Notes: generated from the letters alone by a model not told the origin. A stretch of DNA of 64,000 nt from Anastrepha obliqua (GCF_027943255.1 NC_072893.1:112963784-113027783), one strand, 5' to 3'. Counted from the first letter of the stretch, positions 22,820 through 33,925 are shown. Numbers and translations: made by a program.

Positions 22820-24690
22820 CTTAGAGTAACCTTTCTAGATATCGAGGGCGCATTCAACAACATCCTACCGGATACCATAATAAAGACACTGACGGATTTC
22901 GGGATCTCTGGCGCTCTGGTTGCGTTCATCAAAAACATGCTCTTGAGCAGATTTGTGATCGCAACCCTAGGGGCCTCAGAGATCAAGAAAAAAGTTAGCA
23001 GAGGAACACCTCAAGGCGGTGTGCTGTCCCCTCTCCTGTGGGTGCTGGCACTAAACTCATTGCTAAAGAGCCTAGAGGAGAGAGGACAACACGTCGTAGC
23101 ATATGCGGACGATGTTGCAATGGTAGTAAGAGGGAAATTCCCCAATACACTTAGAGAAGTCATGCAAGATTTACTAAACATGGTTGAAAACTGGTCAAAA
23201 GCAAATGGGCTAAGAGTCAACCCCAATAAAACTGAACTCATCCTATTTACCAGGAAGCATAAAATTCCAAATATAGCTCCTCCGACCCTAGGTGGAACGG
23301 CACTGTCATTTAGTGATGAGGCCCGCTACTTAGGTCTAATACTAGACCGAAAGCTAACTTGGAAGGCAAATGTCGAAGATAGAGTAAAAAAGGGCGACAA
23401 TAGCACTATACTCTTGTAAACAGCTGATAGGACTAAGTTGGGGTCTCTCCCCATCTATCGTATACTGGCTTTACACGGCAATTGTCAGACCAATCCTAAC
23501 ATACGGCATATTAGTATGGTGGCCAGCTTTAGATAAATTGTACATCAAAAGAACCATGGCACACGTACAAAGAATGGAACCACACCCACAGATGCACTAA
23601 ATATTATGCTTAACATTTTACCAATAGAGCAGTACGGTAAGCAAACAGCTGCCAAAGCAACTCTCAGACTAAGAGAAATCGGCCTACTCAGAACGTACCA
23701 AAGAGGGCACTTCTCAATTTTAAAACAATTCCCCTGCATTCCCAGCACAACGGATTTCTGTAGGACCAAGGATATCAATTTCGATAAATCCTTTGTCACA
23801 ATATTTCCTTCCAAAGAGGAATGGGATAACAGGCTCATTGTTAAGATAAATGACTTAAACATCTACACAGATGGCTCAAAACTGGACAACCAAGTAGGTG
23901 GAGGGGTCTACTCCGACAAACTCGGAGTATGCCAATCATTTCGCTTACCTGATCATTGCAGTGTATTTCAGGCGGAGGTCACTGCCATAAAAGAGGGGCT
24001 TAAAGAAATAAAAACGAGAGTATTATCAATAAATGAAGTCTTCATTTACTCGGACAGTCAAGCAGCAATAAAAGCGCTTGAATCAAAAACGCATTCGTCA
24101 AAAACAGTTCTAGAATGTTTTAAACTACTAGATGTCGTATCTAAGCGCTACAAAGTGCACCTTATCTGGGTACCAGGCCACAGGAGCATCGCAGGAAACT
24201 GCAAGGCGGATGAACTTGCAAGAACCGGTACAAAGCTCGATCTCGAACCGGATAAGGCTCTGATACCCATGCCCATAGCCACTTGTAAATTACTTATAGA
24301 CAGGGAAACCATCAAAAAGGTAAATACAATCTGGCAAAACCTCACAACATGCGAACTAAGCAGACAGACATGGCCGAACTGGAACAGCGGTCGATCGAAG
24401 ATCTTGCTAAGATTCAACAGAGAATCTATAAAAAAAATGATAGGTGTTTTAACTGGTCATTGTTTAATAGGCAGCCACGCTAGAAGGTTAGGACTCCCTT
24501 ACTTCGATTTCTGTAGAAGCTGTCTTAATACAGAAGAAGAGGAAACAGTCAGACACCTTTTATGTGAGGCTGCGCACTCTCGATACAGCATTTCTAACCG
24601 ATGTAGGGGATATAGCCCATCTAAAACTAACGAAGCTCTGCTCGTTTATTAAAGCAACCGGATGGTTTGAAAAGAAACACGTAGAGTAAG
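22820..24690 (+). pseudogene. Non-LTR retrotransposon: RT, RNase H and C-terminus, 5'-truncated
   Basis: The RT palm begins with FLDIEGAFNNILPDT, continues through RGTPQGGVLSPLLW and YADDVAMVV (Tyr-Ala-Asp-Asp at 23102-23113), then NPNKTELILF and YLGLILDRKLTWKANV. A frameshift near 23395 interrupts the thumb. An open frame at 23606-24652 carries RNase H (YTDGSK, FQAEVTAIKEGL, YSDSQAAIKAL, WVPGHRSIAGNCKADELAR) and a final finger (CRSCLNTEEEETVRHLLCE). All catalytic RT and RNase H residues are visible. The endonuclease and ORF1 are missing, as expected for 5' truncation. An RNase H domain points to an I/LOA/Outcast-like clade, which is inference. A CCTA-type run follows at the 3' side. Confidence 0.85.
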
Positions 24691-24748
24691 GATAAGCTCC
24701 AGTGGTATCACAATGGACCTGCCGAAAGTCTAAGTGTGTCTTACGACA

Positions 24749-24781
24749 ACCACCCTACCTACCTACCTACATACCTACCCG
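24749..24781 (+). repeat. (ACCT)n simple repeat, probable non-LTR 3' tail
   Basis: ACCACCCTACCTACCTACCT and further imperfect units follow the non-LTR element at 22820-24690. Such short tandem tails are common at LINE 3' ends. Confidence 0.6.
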
Positions 24782-25130
24782 TTTGCTAACCGTGGCTTTG
24801 ATGACTGCAAAAGGGAGAAGCAGAACGGACTCCGGACCAAGGAAGTTGGCCTCAGAATCCATACGAGGTACAGAGTCAGAGATCTCGTTACCCAAGATAC
24901 CCACGTGGCCCGGGATCCATGTTAGCATCAGGATATTATGTCTGCCGACATAGTTCAACATGGATTTTCAATACTCAACCACCCTTGAAGTGGCTGTCTA
25001 AGGCCTTGAGCGCAACTTTGTTGTCGCTGCAGACACATACAGATCTGCCTCTCCATCTGTTTTCCACAACAAAGTTCATGGCTTCTGGAACACAACACGT
25101 TGCTTGTAATGTGAGCCACTCATTGTGATG
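24782..25130 (-). pseudogene. RNase H fragment of another non-LTR element
   Basis: The minus strand reads VCSDNKVALKALDSHF near 25020, then TWIPGHVGILGNEISD near 24915 and a following PESVLLLPFAVIK. These are the SDSxAAxxAL and WxPGHxGIxGNExAD blocks of RNase H. A stop and a frameshift separate them. It is convergent with the plus-strand element ending at about 24750. Confidence 0.65.
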
Positions 25131-26694
25131 ACATCACTAAAAAATAAATAAAAGTACGTACAACGCGTTGCCTGTTCCCGAGTTATCTTATATCTAAATT
25201 TCCGGACCGCACAGCTCACACCTCATAGAGTTAAAGTTACCATTGCTCAAAGGCTACTTCAATACCAGCAAAAATCCCCACTTCTATCTTAGTTACAGGA
25301 TCATACAAAGCTAATTTCGCATATAAAAATGTGTAGCGGCGTAGTGGTATGGCGGGCAAGACAAGGACAAGGTCTGTGTGGGACTTTGTTGCTTTTACTT
25401 TGGAAAATTTGGCAATTTGCGAAGTGAATTGCTAAACTAAATATATGCTTTGTGAGTTATGGCGCATAGATTGGGAAGTGTGAATGAGTTGCGAAAATCC
25501 CCGCTGAAGTATGGCGTTATCTAACAGCTACAGCAACAAACTGCCACTGGAACCCACTATTTGGTAATTGCCATGGTCGTTCATGCTATACGAGCACTTG
25601 TATGTTCAAAATCCAAAACATGTTTTATTAGGGAACGCAATTTACCAGCCTACTAAAAGCTAATTAGCACTCTTCTGACCGTGTGAGCGTTAAACGCCAA
25701 AGCAAAGCCTAAACGCGCCACAAATAGCGGCTCTGAAAACAATAAAAACTATGTAGGCGTATTTTTGTGTGCTTCTTTTTTTTGCTTTGTTTTTTTGCAT
25801 GCGCACATGCATCTGATTGTACTTGTACGAGTGTAATAAAACACTGCCAACTCGTTACTGAACACTAGTGAGCAATTAAAAAGGGCAGACATCAAAATGA
25901 AAAACAAAAAAAAAAATCACTTAGACCGCAAATAAATTGCCAATTGTCAAAATAAATAATGTTTCCGCTTACCGGCTAAAAATCTATTCAACTAACCGCC
26001 CACTTAACTATCGATTGCGATGCAGTCCAGCGTAAAAATGTTTACGCCAAAATTACCAAACGGAAATTAATTTAATTCGTGGGCATTTTCCAATTGTGCC
26101 ACACCCAACTCAATTCAATTCAATTCAATTCCACTCAATTCAATTTAGTTTATTTTCGAGCAAATATACGAAACGGAAACACTCGAAAAGCCAGCCGTTT
26201 GCTTTGCTTGAAAGTTTGTGAGTGTAGTAGTGGGCGATACGGATGCGCTACGTAACTGTTAGAGCATAGAATTGTATCACAAAAATAACGAAAAGCTACT
26301 TTCAAAGTTTCATTCATAACGGAAATGTTACTTGACATTAACCATTAACCATTTTTCATTTCATTACTTTTTTTCCACTGAATTTTTAATGCTGCGCTTG
26401 CACTGTGGATTTAGTGACTGACTGGTGATAAGTTGACAGCGTTGACAGTGTCAACTTGATGTGTTTGATGGCTGCTGACAGCTGCCATAATGTTTGTTTT
26501 CGTATTGTTTTCGTGTGTGCTTCAGGTGAAGGTGAAAAAAGTATTTTGCTTAAAAAATGTACATATCTTCGAGCGCTGCCAGTCAAATTTATAAGTAATT
26601 GTGGCAAGTGCTGTGGTTCAAACTTTACTTTGAAGGCATTGCGCAGTTATAATCATAAAAATATTTTGGGAATTTAGTACTTGGAGTCAGGTGG
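25131..26694. other. No recognised gene
   Basis: Ordinary-looking AT-rich sequence. Short frames have no recognisable content. Confidence 0.5.
26108..26150. repeat. (CAATT)n microsatellite
   Basis: CAATTCAATTCAATTCAATT with a CACTCAATT interruption. Confidence 0.8.
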
Positions 26695-26820
26695 AGAAGG
26701 ACTTGACTTTACTTGGTGTGTCCAACTGGCGCCGGTTAGCACGAGAAAGAAACGACTGGTGCCCTTTGTTAAACTCGGCCAAAATCGCGTAAGCGGTTAT
26801 CGCGCAAATTAAGAAGAAGT
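26695..26820 (+). mobile_element. 3' end of an RTE-like LINE
   Basis: The plus strand carries GGTGTGTCCAACTGGCGCCG, the stretch around GGCCAAAATCGCGTAAGCGG, and AATTAAGAAGAAG. The same 3' sequence recurs at 37911-38050, 55410-55510 and in reverse at 63814-64000. At 37608-38050 it is joined to an RTE-type C-terminal coding stretch. Only the last 125 bp are present here. Confidence 0.7.
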
Positions 26821-26871
26821 ACTTTGGTATCGACACTTTTATGAATCCGGTATTACCGATTTAGTGAGTTA

Positions 26872-29217
26872 CACCTAATTCTCTTTTTACACGATAGATA
26901 CGTTCCCAAAGAATTCGTGTAAAAAAAAATTCGTGTAAAAAGAGAATTAGGTGAAAACAATACTAAAAAATTCTTTTTAGAGTTCACTAAAGAATTTATT
27001 TCGTGTTTACACATTTTAATTCTTTAAATATATTATAAGAAATATATTATACTTTGAAAAAAAGAAAATAATATCTGAAATTCATTAATATAAAACAAGT
27101 AAAAATAATATCAACATAAAAAACTTTTATGCATTGTCACTTTCTGACAATAAACGCATACGTTTTCGTAAGACTACAATATCACTGCCATCACTAGAAT
27201 TATTTTGTTCATCATCTTGTGAAATCGTTTCTGGATTATCATTTCTAGGCTCCTGTGTTGATAATTCAGTAGTTTTTAGAAGGAAATCAGTCATTAAATA
27301 TTGTGTTTGATTTCGTGATAAACCTTTATAAAGTTCCCTGTAAGATGCCATTAATGATTTCAGTTCACGTTGAAATTTTGCAGCTCGTTCCTCATCAAGA
27401 TCATGTTGAAAATGATTGCCTAATTTTCTGGCAAGATCAATACCTTCTTTAATTAGAGTTGCATTTAAAATGGGAGGATCTTCTTCGTCATTATCGCTAT
27501 GTTCTCTGTCTTAATGAGTCTCAAGGGTGAGGTCTATAATTTCATTTTCGCTCAAGCTTTTGTCAGCTAATAATTCCTCTATATCGGCAAATGATAGATC
27601 ACCGAATCCATCTCCACCAATTGTATGTGCCAGCGTTGTGATGTCAGTAAAAACAGCGTTATTATGGATGACAGGATCAGGATCTTTGCTTTTGACACAT
27701 TCTGGCCAAATATTTTTCCAACATGAGTTCAAGGTTGATGGCTTTAAGTCAGCTAACGCTAACCCAACTTGATTAATGCAGTCCATAATAGATAGGATGG
27801 CAAGGTGCATTGTCTAGAATTAAAAGAACTTTAAATTCTAGACATTTTGTATTTCTGGAACCATTCTGTAAAGATTGCACTGGTCATCCATGCCTTTTTG
27901 TTTGCTGTCCAGTGAATTGGCACTTTATTGAAATCTACACTTTTCATCGAGCGTGGTCTTAAAGTACGATTTACTAGCAGTGGTTTTAACATACGTTCTC
28001 CTGAAGCATTGGAACAAAACAACAATGTTACACGGTCCTTTGCTACTTTTAAACCACCGGCAGTTTTCTGCAATTTTGCAACATAAGTTCTGCTCGGCAT
28101 TTTTTTCCAAAAGAGGCCACTTTCATCTACATTCCAAACTTGATCTGGGGTGTATCCTCCATCTTCAATAATTTTTCTAAGTTTTTCAGGAAATTTTTTG
28201 GCAGCCAATTCATCTGCAGACGCAGTTTCTCCCTTAATTTTTACATTATGGAGAGCATGTCGTTTAAGAAAACCTGTCGTCCAACCTGTACTTGCAGAAA
28301 ATTCGGGTTGTTTTGACTGACATGAAGTGCCTGGCTCAACTTCTTTAATACGTTTATAAATTCTTAATTCCATCTACTGGTATTCTTTTTTGTGATTTAT
28401 CTTCAATCCACATTACCAAAGCTTTTTCCATCTTCTCTTTGACAACATCTCTTATGTATGACGATGATTTAGCACTTATTTTCGTTCCAGAACATACCGA
28501 TTTTCTAATCGCAGTTTCATTTTTCTTGATCGTTCTTATGGTAGCTTCATGAATACCAAAATGCTTTCCTACAGCCGTTGCTCCTTGTCCTGTTGTAAGT
28601 TGATCTAAAATTTTAATTTTAGTATCTAAACTGATCGCCTTCCTCTTGGCTTTTATTACAGGTGAATTATGTGACATTGTGTTAAGGCTACCAAAACATT
28701 TTTCATATTAATAATGCAAAGATTTGAAAATTATTTAAATCTTACTTGTTATTGAATTAATAAATCTATACGCGCACTAACTTTATTTTACTTATAATGT
28801 TTTAAATACTCACAACAACTAAGCGTCTTTTCTTTTCAACTCTCAAAACCAAACTAAATTGCGTAAAAAGTACATTACGTCTTTACTCTATGCATAATTC
28901 GGGGAATCCCACTCATATACACATATTTTTATAGCAACAGCTGCACACGATAACAGCCCAAAGCCGCTCATCCTGTATAGATGCGATTACATGCTGATAT
29001 TCTAAGACCCTAAACACATAACCTAAACCGATATGCTAAAACAAAAATCCCAAACAATGAATCCGATTTGCTCTATGAGATTCAAGAAAAATTCATAAAA
29101 TATTGAAAATCGTGTTAAAACAAAAAAATTCGTGTAAAAAAAAATTTTTTTTCTCTTTTTAACTCGTGTTAAATCAAATTCGTGTAAAAAAAATTCGTGT
29201 AAAAAGAGAATTAGGTG
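26872..29217 (-). mobile_element. Tigger/pogo-type element with complete ends and TA duplication
   Basis: The element starts CACCTAATTCTCTTTTTACA and ends with the exact reverse complement. TA lies outside both ends (26870-26871 and 29218-29219). The motif AATTCGTGTAAAA is repeated several times just inside both ends, and the left terminus is itself a palindrome (26872-26955). These inner repeats may be transposase-binding sites, which is inference. The single gene runs on the minus strand and is broken. At 2.35 kb the size is near that of intact Tigger-like elements. Confidence 0.88.
27127..28677 (-). pseudogene. Tigger-like (CENP-B/DDE_1) transposase lacking the third catalytic Asp
   Basis: Starting at ATG 28675-28677 the minus strand shows a psq-type helix-turn-helix (TKIKILDQLTTGQGATAV), a CENP-B-type second helix-turn-helix (STGWTTGFLKRHALHNVKI), the first Asp in VWNVDESGLFW and the second in LDNAPCHP (27795-27818, frame-shifted). 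The block with the third Asp, normally QPMDQGVI about 30 residues later, is absent, and the frame passes directly into the C-terminal acidic tail (27127-27810). Frameshifts near 28370 and 27830 and stops near 27511 divide the gene. This copy cannot code for an active enzyme, although its ends look mobilisable. Confidence 0.85.
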
Positions 29218-29299
29218 TATCTGATACTTCTCCTTCACAAAATTACCAGCAAATACGCGGGATATATTGGTTATGGTAATCAGTTTCCGTTCCTTTTCA

Positions 29300-29700
29300 G
29301 CCAAAGTTGCGAATTATTTATACAATTAAATAATACATGACTTTATGTGAAGTATGCTATTGGAAGCTACAACTTTACTTCATCTTTCAGACAGCATACG
29401 GATTCCTCTGACGAAAAATTCGAGTTATGTTGACTTGATCCATTCATTGACCCAGTTTGCGATGCTCTCGTAAGAAGGGCTGACTGCATTGATCGGAATA
29501 GATGATAATCTGAAGGTGCAATGCCTGGAGAATACGGCGAGTGGAGCAAAATTTCCCAATTCAGCCCTTTTAAATATTTCTGGACCGATTTAGCAACGCG
29601 CTGTCATGCAGCAAAATCTGTTTGTCATGTCTACCGGCCCATTCCGGCCGCTTTTCTTTGAAGCATGAATATTTTTTTCGCGTTCGATGGACCTGGTTCA
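29300..29700 (-). pseudogene. Mariner 3' fragment with internal deletion
   Basis: On the minus strand a GEPGPSN block (near 29700) passes almost directly into EKRPEWAGRHDKQILLHD, skipping about 35 residues normally present between them. It then gives SPYSPGIAPSDYHLFRSM with the third Asp. The second Asp block reads LLHDSALLNRS. The 3' non-coding end (29300-29370) closely matches, in reverse, 33482-33575, so both belong to one family. The 5' half is absent. The fragment stops where the short SINE at 29701 begins. Confidence 0.75.
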
Positions 29701-29828
29701 CGTTTCCATGATAGTCGGTTCTACGTTACCGGAACGACCCGGATTTATATTCGGCTAAGGACAGTCTCTTCAGCAGCATTCCCCGTGAATGTATGTGGAA
29801 TGTTTATGCTGCTACAACAACAACAATT
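29701..29828 (+). mobile_element. Short 128-bp SINE-like repeat (copy 1)
   Basis: It begins CGTTTCCATGATAGTCGG and ends with TATGCTGCTACAACAACAAC. It is closely similar to 33051-33178 and 33289-33415. The CAA-rich tail and the target duplications of the other copies point to retroposition. No target duplication is visible at this copy. I do not recognise a tRNA or 5S ancestor. Confidence 0.7.
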
Positions 29829-29999
29829 TCCCGCAAATGCTGTTTTGTCGGGACGAACGTAGACAAAGGATCTTTACACCTTCAATCACCAATATATTAA
29901 TAGAGCGAACACAAGAATAGTATCAGCAGCGACACCTCTCTTACGAGCGCGGAAACTTATTCCCATGCCCAATATTTACCGTGGAACCATTTGGAACGA

Positions 30000-30690
30000 A
30001 TTCCGACTGCACAACGCTATGATAATCAAAGAAAACGAGTAGCATGACTTCTGACCGACTTCGACGTGTTTTTTTGGGTTTCGGCTCATGTGGATAGCGC
30101 CATTCAGCCCCCGTTCATTGGTTGCATGTCAAACTCATATACGTACGTCTCATCACCTGTTATGATTCGCTGGATAAACGTTGGGCCTGAACGTTGGGAT
30201 AAACGTTGCTCAAGCATGTCTTCAGCCACCTTCTTCTGATGAATTTTTTGAAAGAAATTCAACTCTCTTCGAACAAGTCGAGCAGCCACGCGTCGTACGC
30301 CCAAATGATGGTGTAAAATGTTGTGAATTGATTCGTGAGACACGCTATGATTACGAGCTATCTTCTCAAATTTAAATGATGGTTTTTCAGCACCATTTAC
30401 TTGACTTTGTCGACGGGGCCGACAAGGGGGCAAATCTTCGACGACTTCTCGGCCCTCTGCAAAAGCCTTATACCACTGTTAACCCGTGTTTTTCGTGATT
30501 TTGGTAAATCACACTCGCCATAGGCTTTCTGCAACATTTTCAATGGTTCGGCACTCGAAATCCCGTTCAAAATAAAAAATTTCAAGCAAATTCTTTGTTC
30601 GATATTTCCATCCAAAGCGAAAATCGCATAGCACACCTGCGGTTGACTGATATAATTAAGTGTCAAAAACAAGCTGATTGACAGATCACG
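30000..30690 (-). pseudogene. Mariner-like transposase fossil, distinct lineage
   Basis: The minus strand runs from RICLKFFILNGISSAE (near 30590) through SVSHESIHNILHHHLGVRRV and ARLVRRELNFFQK to RIITGDETYVYEFDMQ (first Asp, near 30140). It ends with RSEVMLLVFFDYHSVVQSEF near 30020. The second and third Asp blocks are missing. Several stops and frameshifts occur. It differs from the two neighbouring mariner families. Confidence 0.72.
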
Positions 30691-31831
30691 CTCAAACTCT
30701 GCGACACTATAGAGGGCAGTTGTACCAACACTCCAGCAAAAAAAATGTAAACATCTGTGTAACGCTCGCTTTTTAAATGAAGGATTTCCGATATTTTTTG
30801 ATAGAAGTATTTAACATAGGGCATGTGGGACAGCAGAGCTCAGAGCCATTTGAATGTTACATCAGACTACGGATTTGTTTTTTGTGTATGAAGATCTTAC
30901 CCACCAATCAAAAAGTTTGTAAAGGTCTGCAGTTGTGAATGGATCATATTTTGTGCAGTAGTCATCCGAAAATTAAAAGAAAAATTCATAATTGGTATTC
31001 ATGAGACTAAAAAAACTGCTATAGTAATAGTAACTCTCAACTGAGTCTACGTCCTGGAAATTATTACAAAAAAAATGCAAACATAGTCACAAAAATTTCA
31101 GTTTTACAAATATGTATTGAATTTTATAAATATGTATGTATGTATGTATATTCATGTACATATATCTTTATATACACCATATATGTAGTACTCTCAATCA
31201 GTGTTGTTGTCGCTTTATACACACTCGCAATTGCATATATGCGTTAGCGCAGGAAAATTTAATGCAGTCACTTCCATAGGCAAAATATGCTTTATATACA
31301 AAAATTCAATGAATTTATTGCCATGGCCGCAGATAGAATTACAGCCAAGTGTTCGTAAATAAATTGTGTAATAAAAAATTCTACTCGTATGTAACTGGCA
31401 ATTAATTGAAATACGAGGCGCAATAATTTGTGCCAGCAATTTCAAACCAAGTAATAATTAAACTGAATGTAAAAAAATATTGAACGACAGAATTATCACA
31501 GTGATCTGGGATGCCCTGTGGTCAGAGAATGTTGGAGTCACCACTTGTTACTTATACTTGTTGGAGCCGATTTTTAGTGATTTAAAAATTTATTTTTCTG
31601 AGGAGGTGAAAAAAACTTGAGTGCCTAAGTGGATGTTGTTGAACTTATTGCTAGTGAAAGTTTCCTAGGTGTGATTGATTTGTTGCCGGATCTAACTGAA
31701 TATGATTTTCATTATGAAATTGTCTTCCAATGGTGGACCGGCTGTGAATTCTTTCAAACTGATCATATTTTATTTTTGACGTGATAACGTCTTATAATTC
31801 GATTTAATAGGCTGCACGCACGAAAAAATGT
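30691..31831. other. No recognised gene
   Basis: Includes a short ATGT-type microsatellite near 31130-31150. Nothing else is recognised. Confidence 0.5.
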
Positions 31832-31947
31832 GTCGTTACCTTTCTCATTTGTCGTTACCGTGCTCATTTATCGTTGCCTTGCTCATTTGCCGTTACCTTG
31901 CTCATTTGTCGTTACCTTGTTCATTTGTCGTTACCTTGCTCATTGCC
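31832..31947. repeat. 19-bp minisatellite, six units
   Basis: The unit TCGTTACCTTGCTCATTTG is repeated head to tail six times with single-base variants between 31832 and 31947. Confidence 0.85.
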
Positions 31948-31961
31948 GCAAACGAAAGGCA

Positions 31962-32419
31962 ACGTTCGACATCTTGCTCTCTCCTATTTAAGTGAGCGTA
32001 TATATGATTATTATTAATTTGATTTACTTGAAGAATTTAAAATAAAACTAAGTTTGTTAATAATACATCTTGTATTAATGTTATTATTATTAATTTTTTA
32101 TTATATATGAAAGAAAAAATGTATGGTAATATTTACCATATACCTTATAAGATATGTTGTATACTAATATATGTATATAAACATGCATATACATATACAA
32201 TTTCGCGCAATTTTCAAACAGAACAAATCTATATGTAAAGATGCATACAAGTCATATGGACATATCAAATATACGAATCTATTCCGTACGCAAGCAAATG
32301 TAAGCTAATGTGCTTGAACTGCAAGCGAGAGCGCGGAACGAACGACAAAGAGTACAATCGGTCCCCGCGTTCGGCAACGTTCGACATCTGGCTCTGTCCT
32401 ACTTGAGTGAGCGTATATA
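31962..32419. repeat. Pair of direct repeats about 411 bp apart
   Basis: GCAACGTTCGACATC, then GCTCT, then TGAGCGTATATATG occur at 31962-32008 and again at 32373-32419 with a few differences. The sequence between them is AT-rich and non-coding. The pair and the minisatellite to the left may be parts of one larger repeat, which is inference. Confidence 0.5.
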
Positions 32420-32879
32420 TGTATGTATATGTATGTATATGCGCATATGTAGGTATATAAATTCACATACTTGCATTTGCATATGCCTTCTTCCTGTGTG
32501 CATGGTAATGAACCATTTCTCTGTTGAGAATAAACGATGATAAGAAAAATAGGAAATGAAAGGGAGTGTTTCAAGTGTAATGTGTCTTGAGAAAGTCAAA
32601 TCGATGATGATGCCTCTTAGTGTTGTTGACTTTTTAACGTCTGATGCACAATCGAAATTGAAGATATCTTTCATGAATTTGATAAATGTTTCGTCATTTT
32701 TCACGTTTGTGTAAATGTAACTTGACCAATTCCATTGCACTTCCATTTACCTCCTTCTCTATATCCATACAAAATATCTATCAAACAAATAAAATTAAAA
32801 TTTTGTTTTGAAAATTGCAACCATTCCATTAGTATTTTCTTATGACGTTGTCACGTTAAACTATCGTCAGTAAACCGAC
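32420..32879. other. No recognised gene
   Basis: Begins with a TATG microsatellite (to about 32440). A 115-codon minus-strand frame (32399-32746) has no recognised content. Confidence 0.45.
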
Positions 32880-33050
32880 TTTACAGACAACCTCTTTTTT
32901 TAGTGACGTGAGAGATGCTTCTTGAACCGCAGAAAATAAAAAGTTTTCTGCATCGCATCGTCACTGGCGATGAAAAATGGGTATATTATGATCACCCTAA
33001 GCGTCGAAAATGTTAGAGCCTGCCAGGTGAACCAGGCTCATCGACAGCGA

Positions 33051-33178
33051 CGTTCCTATGACAGTCGGTTCTACGTTACCGGAACGACCCGGATTTATAT
33101 CCGCCCAAGGACTGTCACTCCAGCACCATTCCCCGTGCATGAATGGGGAATGTTTATGCTGCTACAACATCAACAACA
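33051..33178 (+). mobile_element. Short 128-bp SINE-like repeat (copy 2)
   Basis: Begins CGTTCCTATGACAGTCGG and ends CAACATCAACAACAAC. It is flanked by ACAGCGA on both sides (33044-33050 and 33179-33185), a short target duplication. It interrupts the mariner fossil, whose frame continues across it. Confidence 0.8.
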
Positions 33179-33288
33179 ACAGCGAAAAGAAATATTCATG
33201 CTTCAAAGGGTATGTTGTGCATCTGGTGGGATCAGAAGGGTGTCATCTATTATGAACTCCTTAAAATATCTGAAACCATCACTGGCGA

Positions 33289-33415
33289 CGTTCCCATGAC
33301 AGTCGGTTCTACGTCACCGGAACGACCCGGATTTATATCGGGCCAAGGACTGTCACTCCATCAGCGTTTCCCGCGCATGAATGGCGAATGTTTATGCTGC
33401 TAAAACAACAACAAT
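33289..33415 (+). mobile_element. Short 127-bp SINE-like repeat (copy 3)
   Basis: Begins CGTTCCCATGACAGTCGG and ends TAAAACAACAACAAT. It is flanked by a perfect 11-bp duplication ATCACTGGCGA (33278-33288 and 33416-33426). The duplicated bases encode part of the mariner ITGD motif, which therefore appears twice. Confidence 0.88.
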
Positions 33416-33599
33416 ATCACTGGCGATCGTTACCGACTGCAGCTAATGCGTTTGAATCGAGGCTCCGTAGGCTGCCTGAAATATAAAGTAAAGTTCTAGC
33501 TTCCAATGGCACATACTTCACATAAAATCATGTATTATTTAATTGTTTAAATAATTCACATCTTTGGCTAAGAAAGTACGGAAACTTAGTCCATACCCA

Positions 33600-33925
33600 A
33601 TAGATAACTATGCTAGAAGGCTGAGAGCTTTCATACTACGATTATTGTAGAAGCTGCTGTAATACTGAAGAGGAGGAAACTGTAAGACACCTCCTTTGTG
33701 AGCCTTAGCTAGAAGAAGACTTTACACGCCTGGTAGTGCATTTTTGGCAGATGTAGCGGATAGAGCGCATCTTAAACTAACGCAGTTAAGCTCGTTTATA
33801 AAAGCCACTGGATGGTTTAACAGGGATCCCATAGTGTAAGGAAGAAGTTCCCGTGGTATCCCAACAGACGAACGACAGGTAGAAGTGTGCCATATTGGCA
33901 GCCACCAGACCTGCCTACTCACCTA
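33600..33925 (+). pseudogene. 3' fragment of the same non-LTR family as 22820-24690
   Basis: The plus strand reads YARRL, then after a frameshift YYDYCRSCCNTEEEETVRHL, closely matching YFDFCRSCLNTEEEETVRHL in the larger copy. Its 3' non-coding part also shares GTGGTATC with the other copy. A stop follows LLCEP. It abuts the mariner fossil ending near 33575. Confidence 0.75.

Larger units (their letters stand above)
32880..33575 (+). pseudogene. Mariner transposase fossil split by two short SINEs
   Basis: The plus strand reads LHRIVTGDEKWVYYDHPKRR (first Asp, near 32960), a stop, then GEPGSST. The short SINE at 33051-33178 interrupts here. Mariner reading resumes with NIHASKGMLCIWWDQKGVIY and ISETITGD. 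A second copy of the same SINE (33289-33415) interrupts, after which TGDRYRLQLMRLNR follows. The coding tail after this is lost, but the 3' non-coding end (33482-33575) matches the fragment at 29300-29370. Second and third catalytic blocks are missing. Confidence 0.82.

Noticed and set aside
31832..31947. A CRISPR-like array
   Set aside because: The 19-bp units are directly adjacent without spacers, and the surroundings are eukaryotic transposon sequence; it is a minisatellite.
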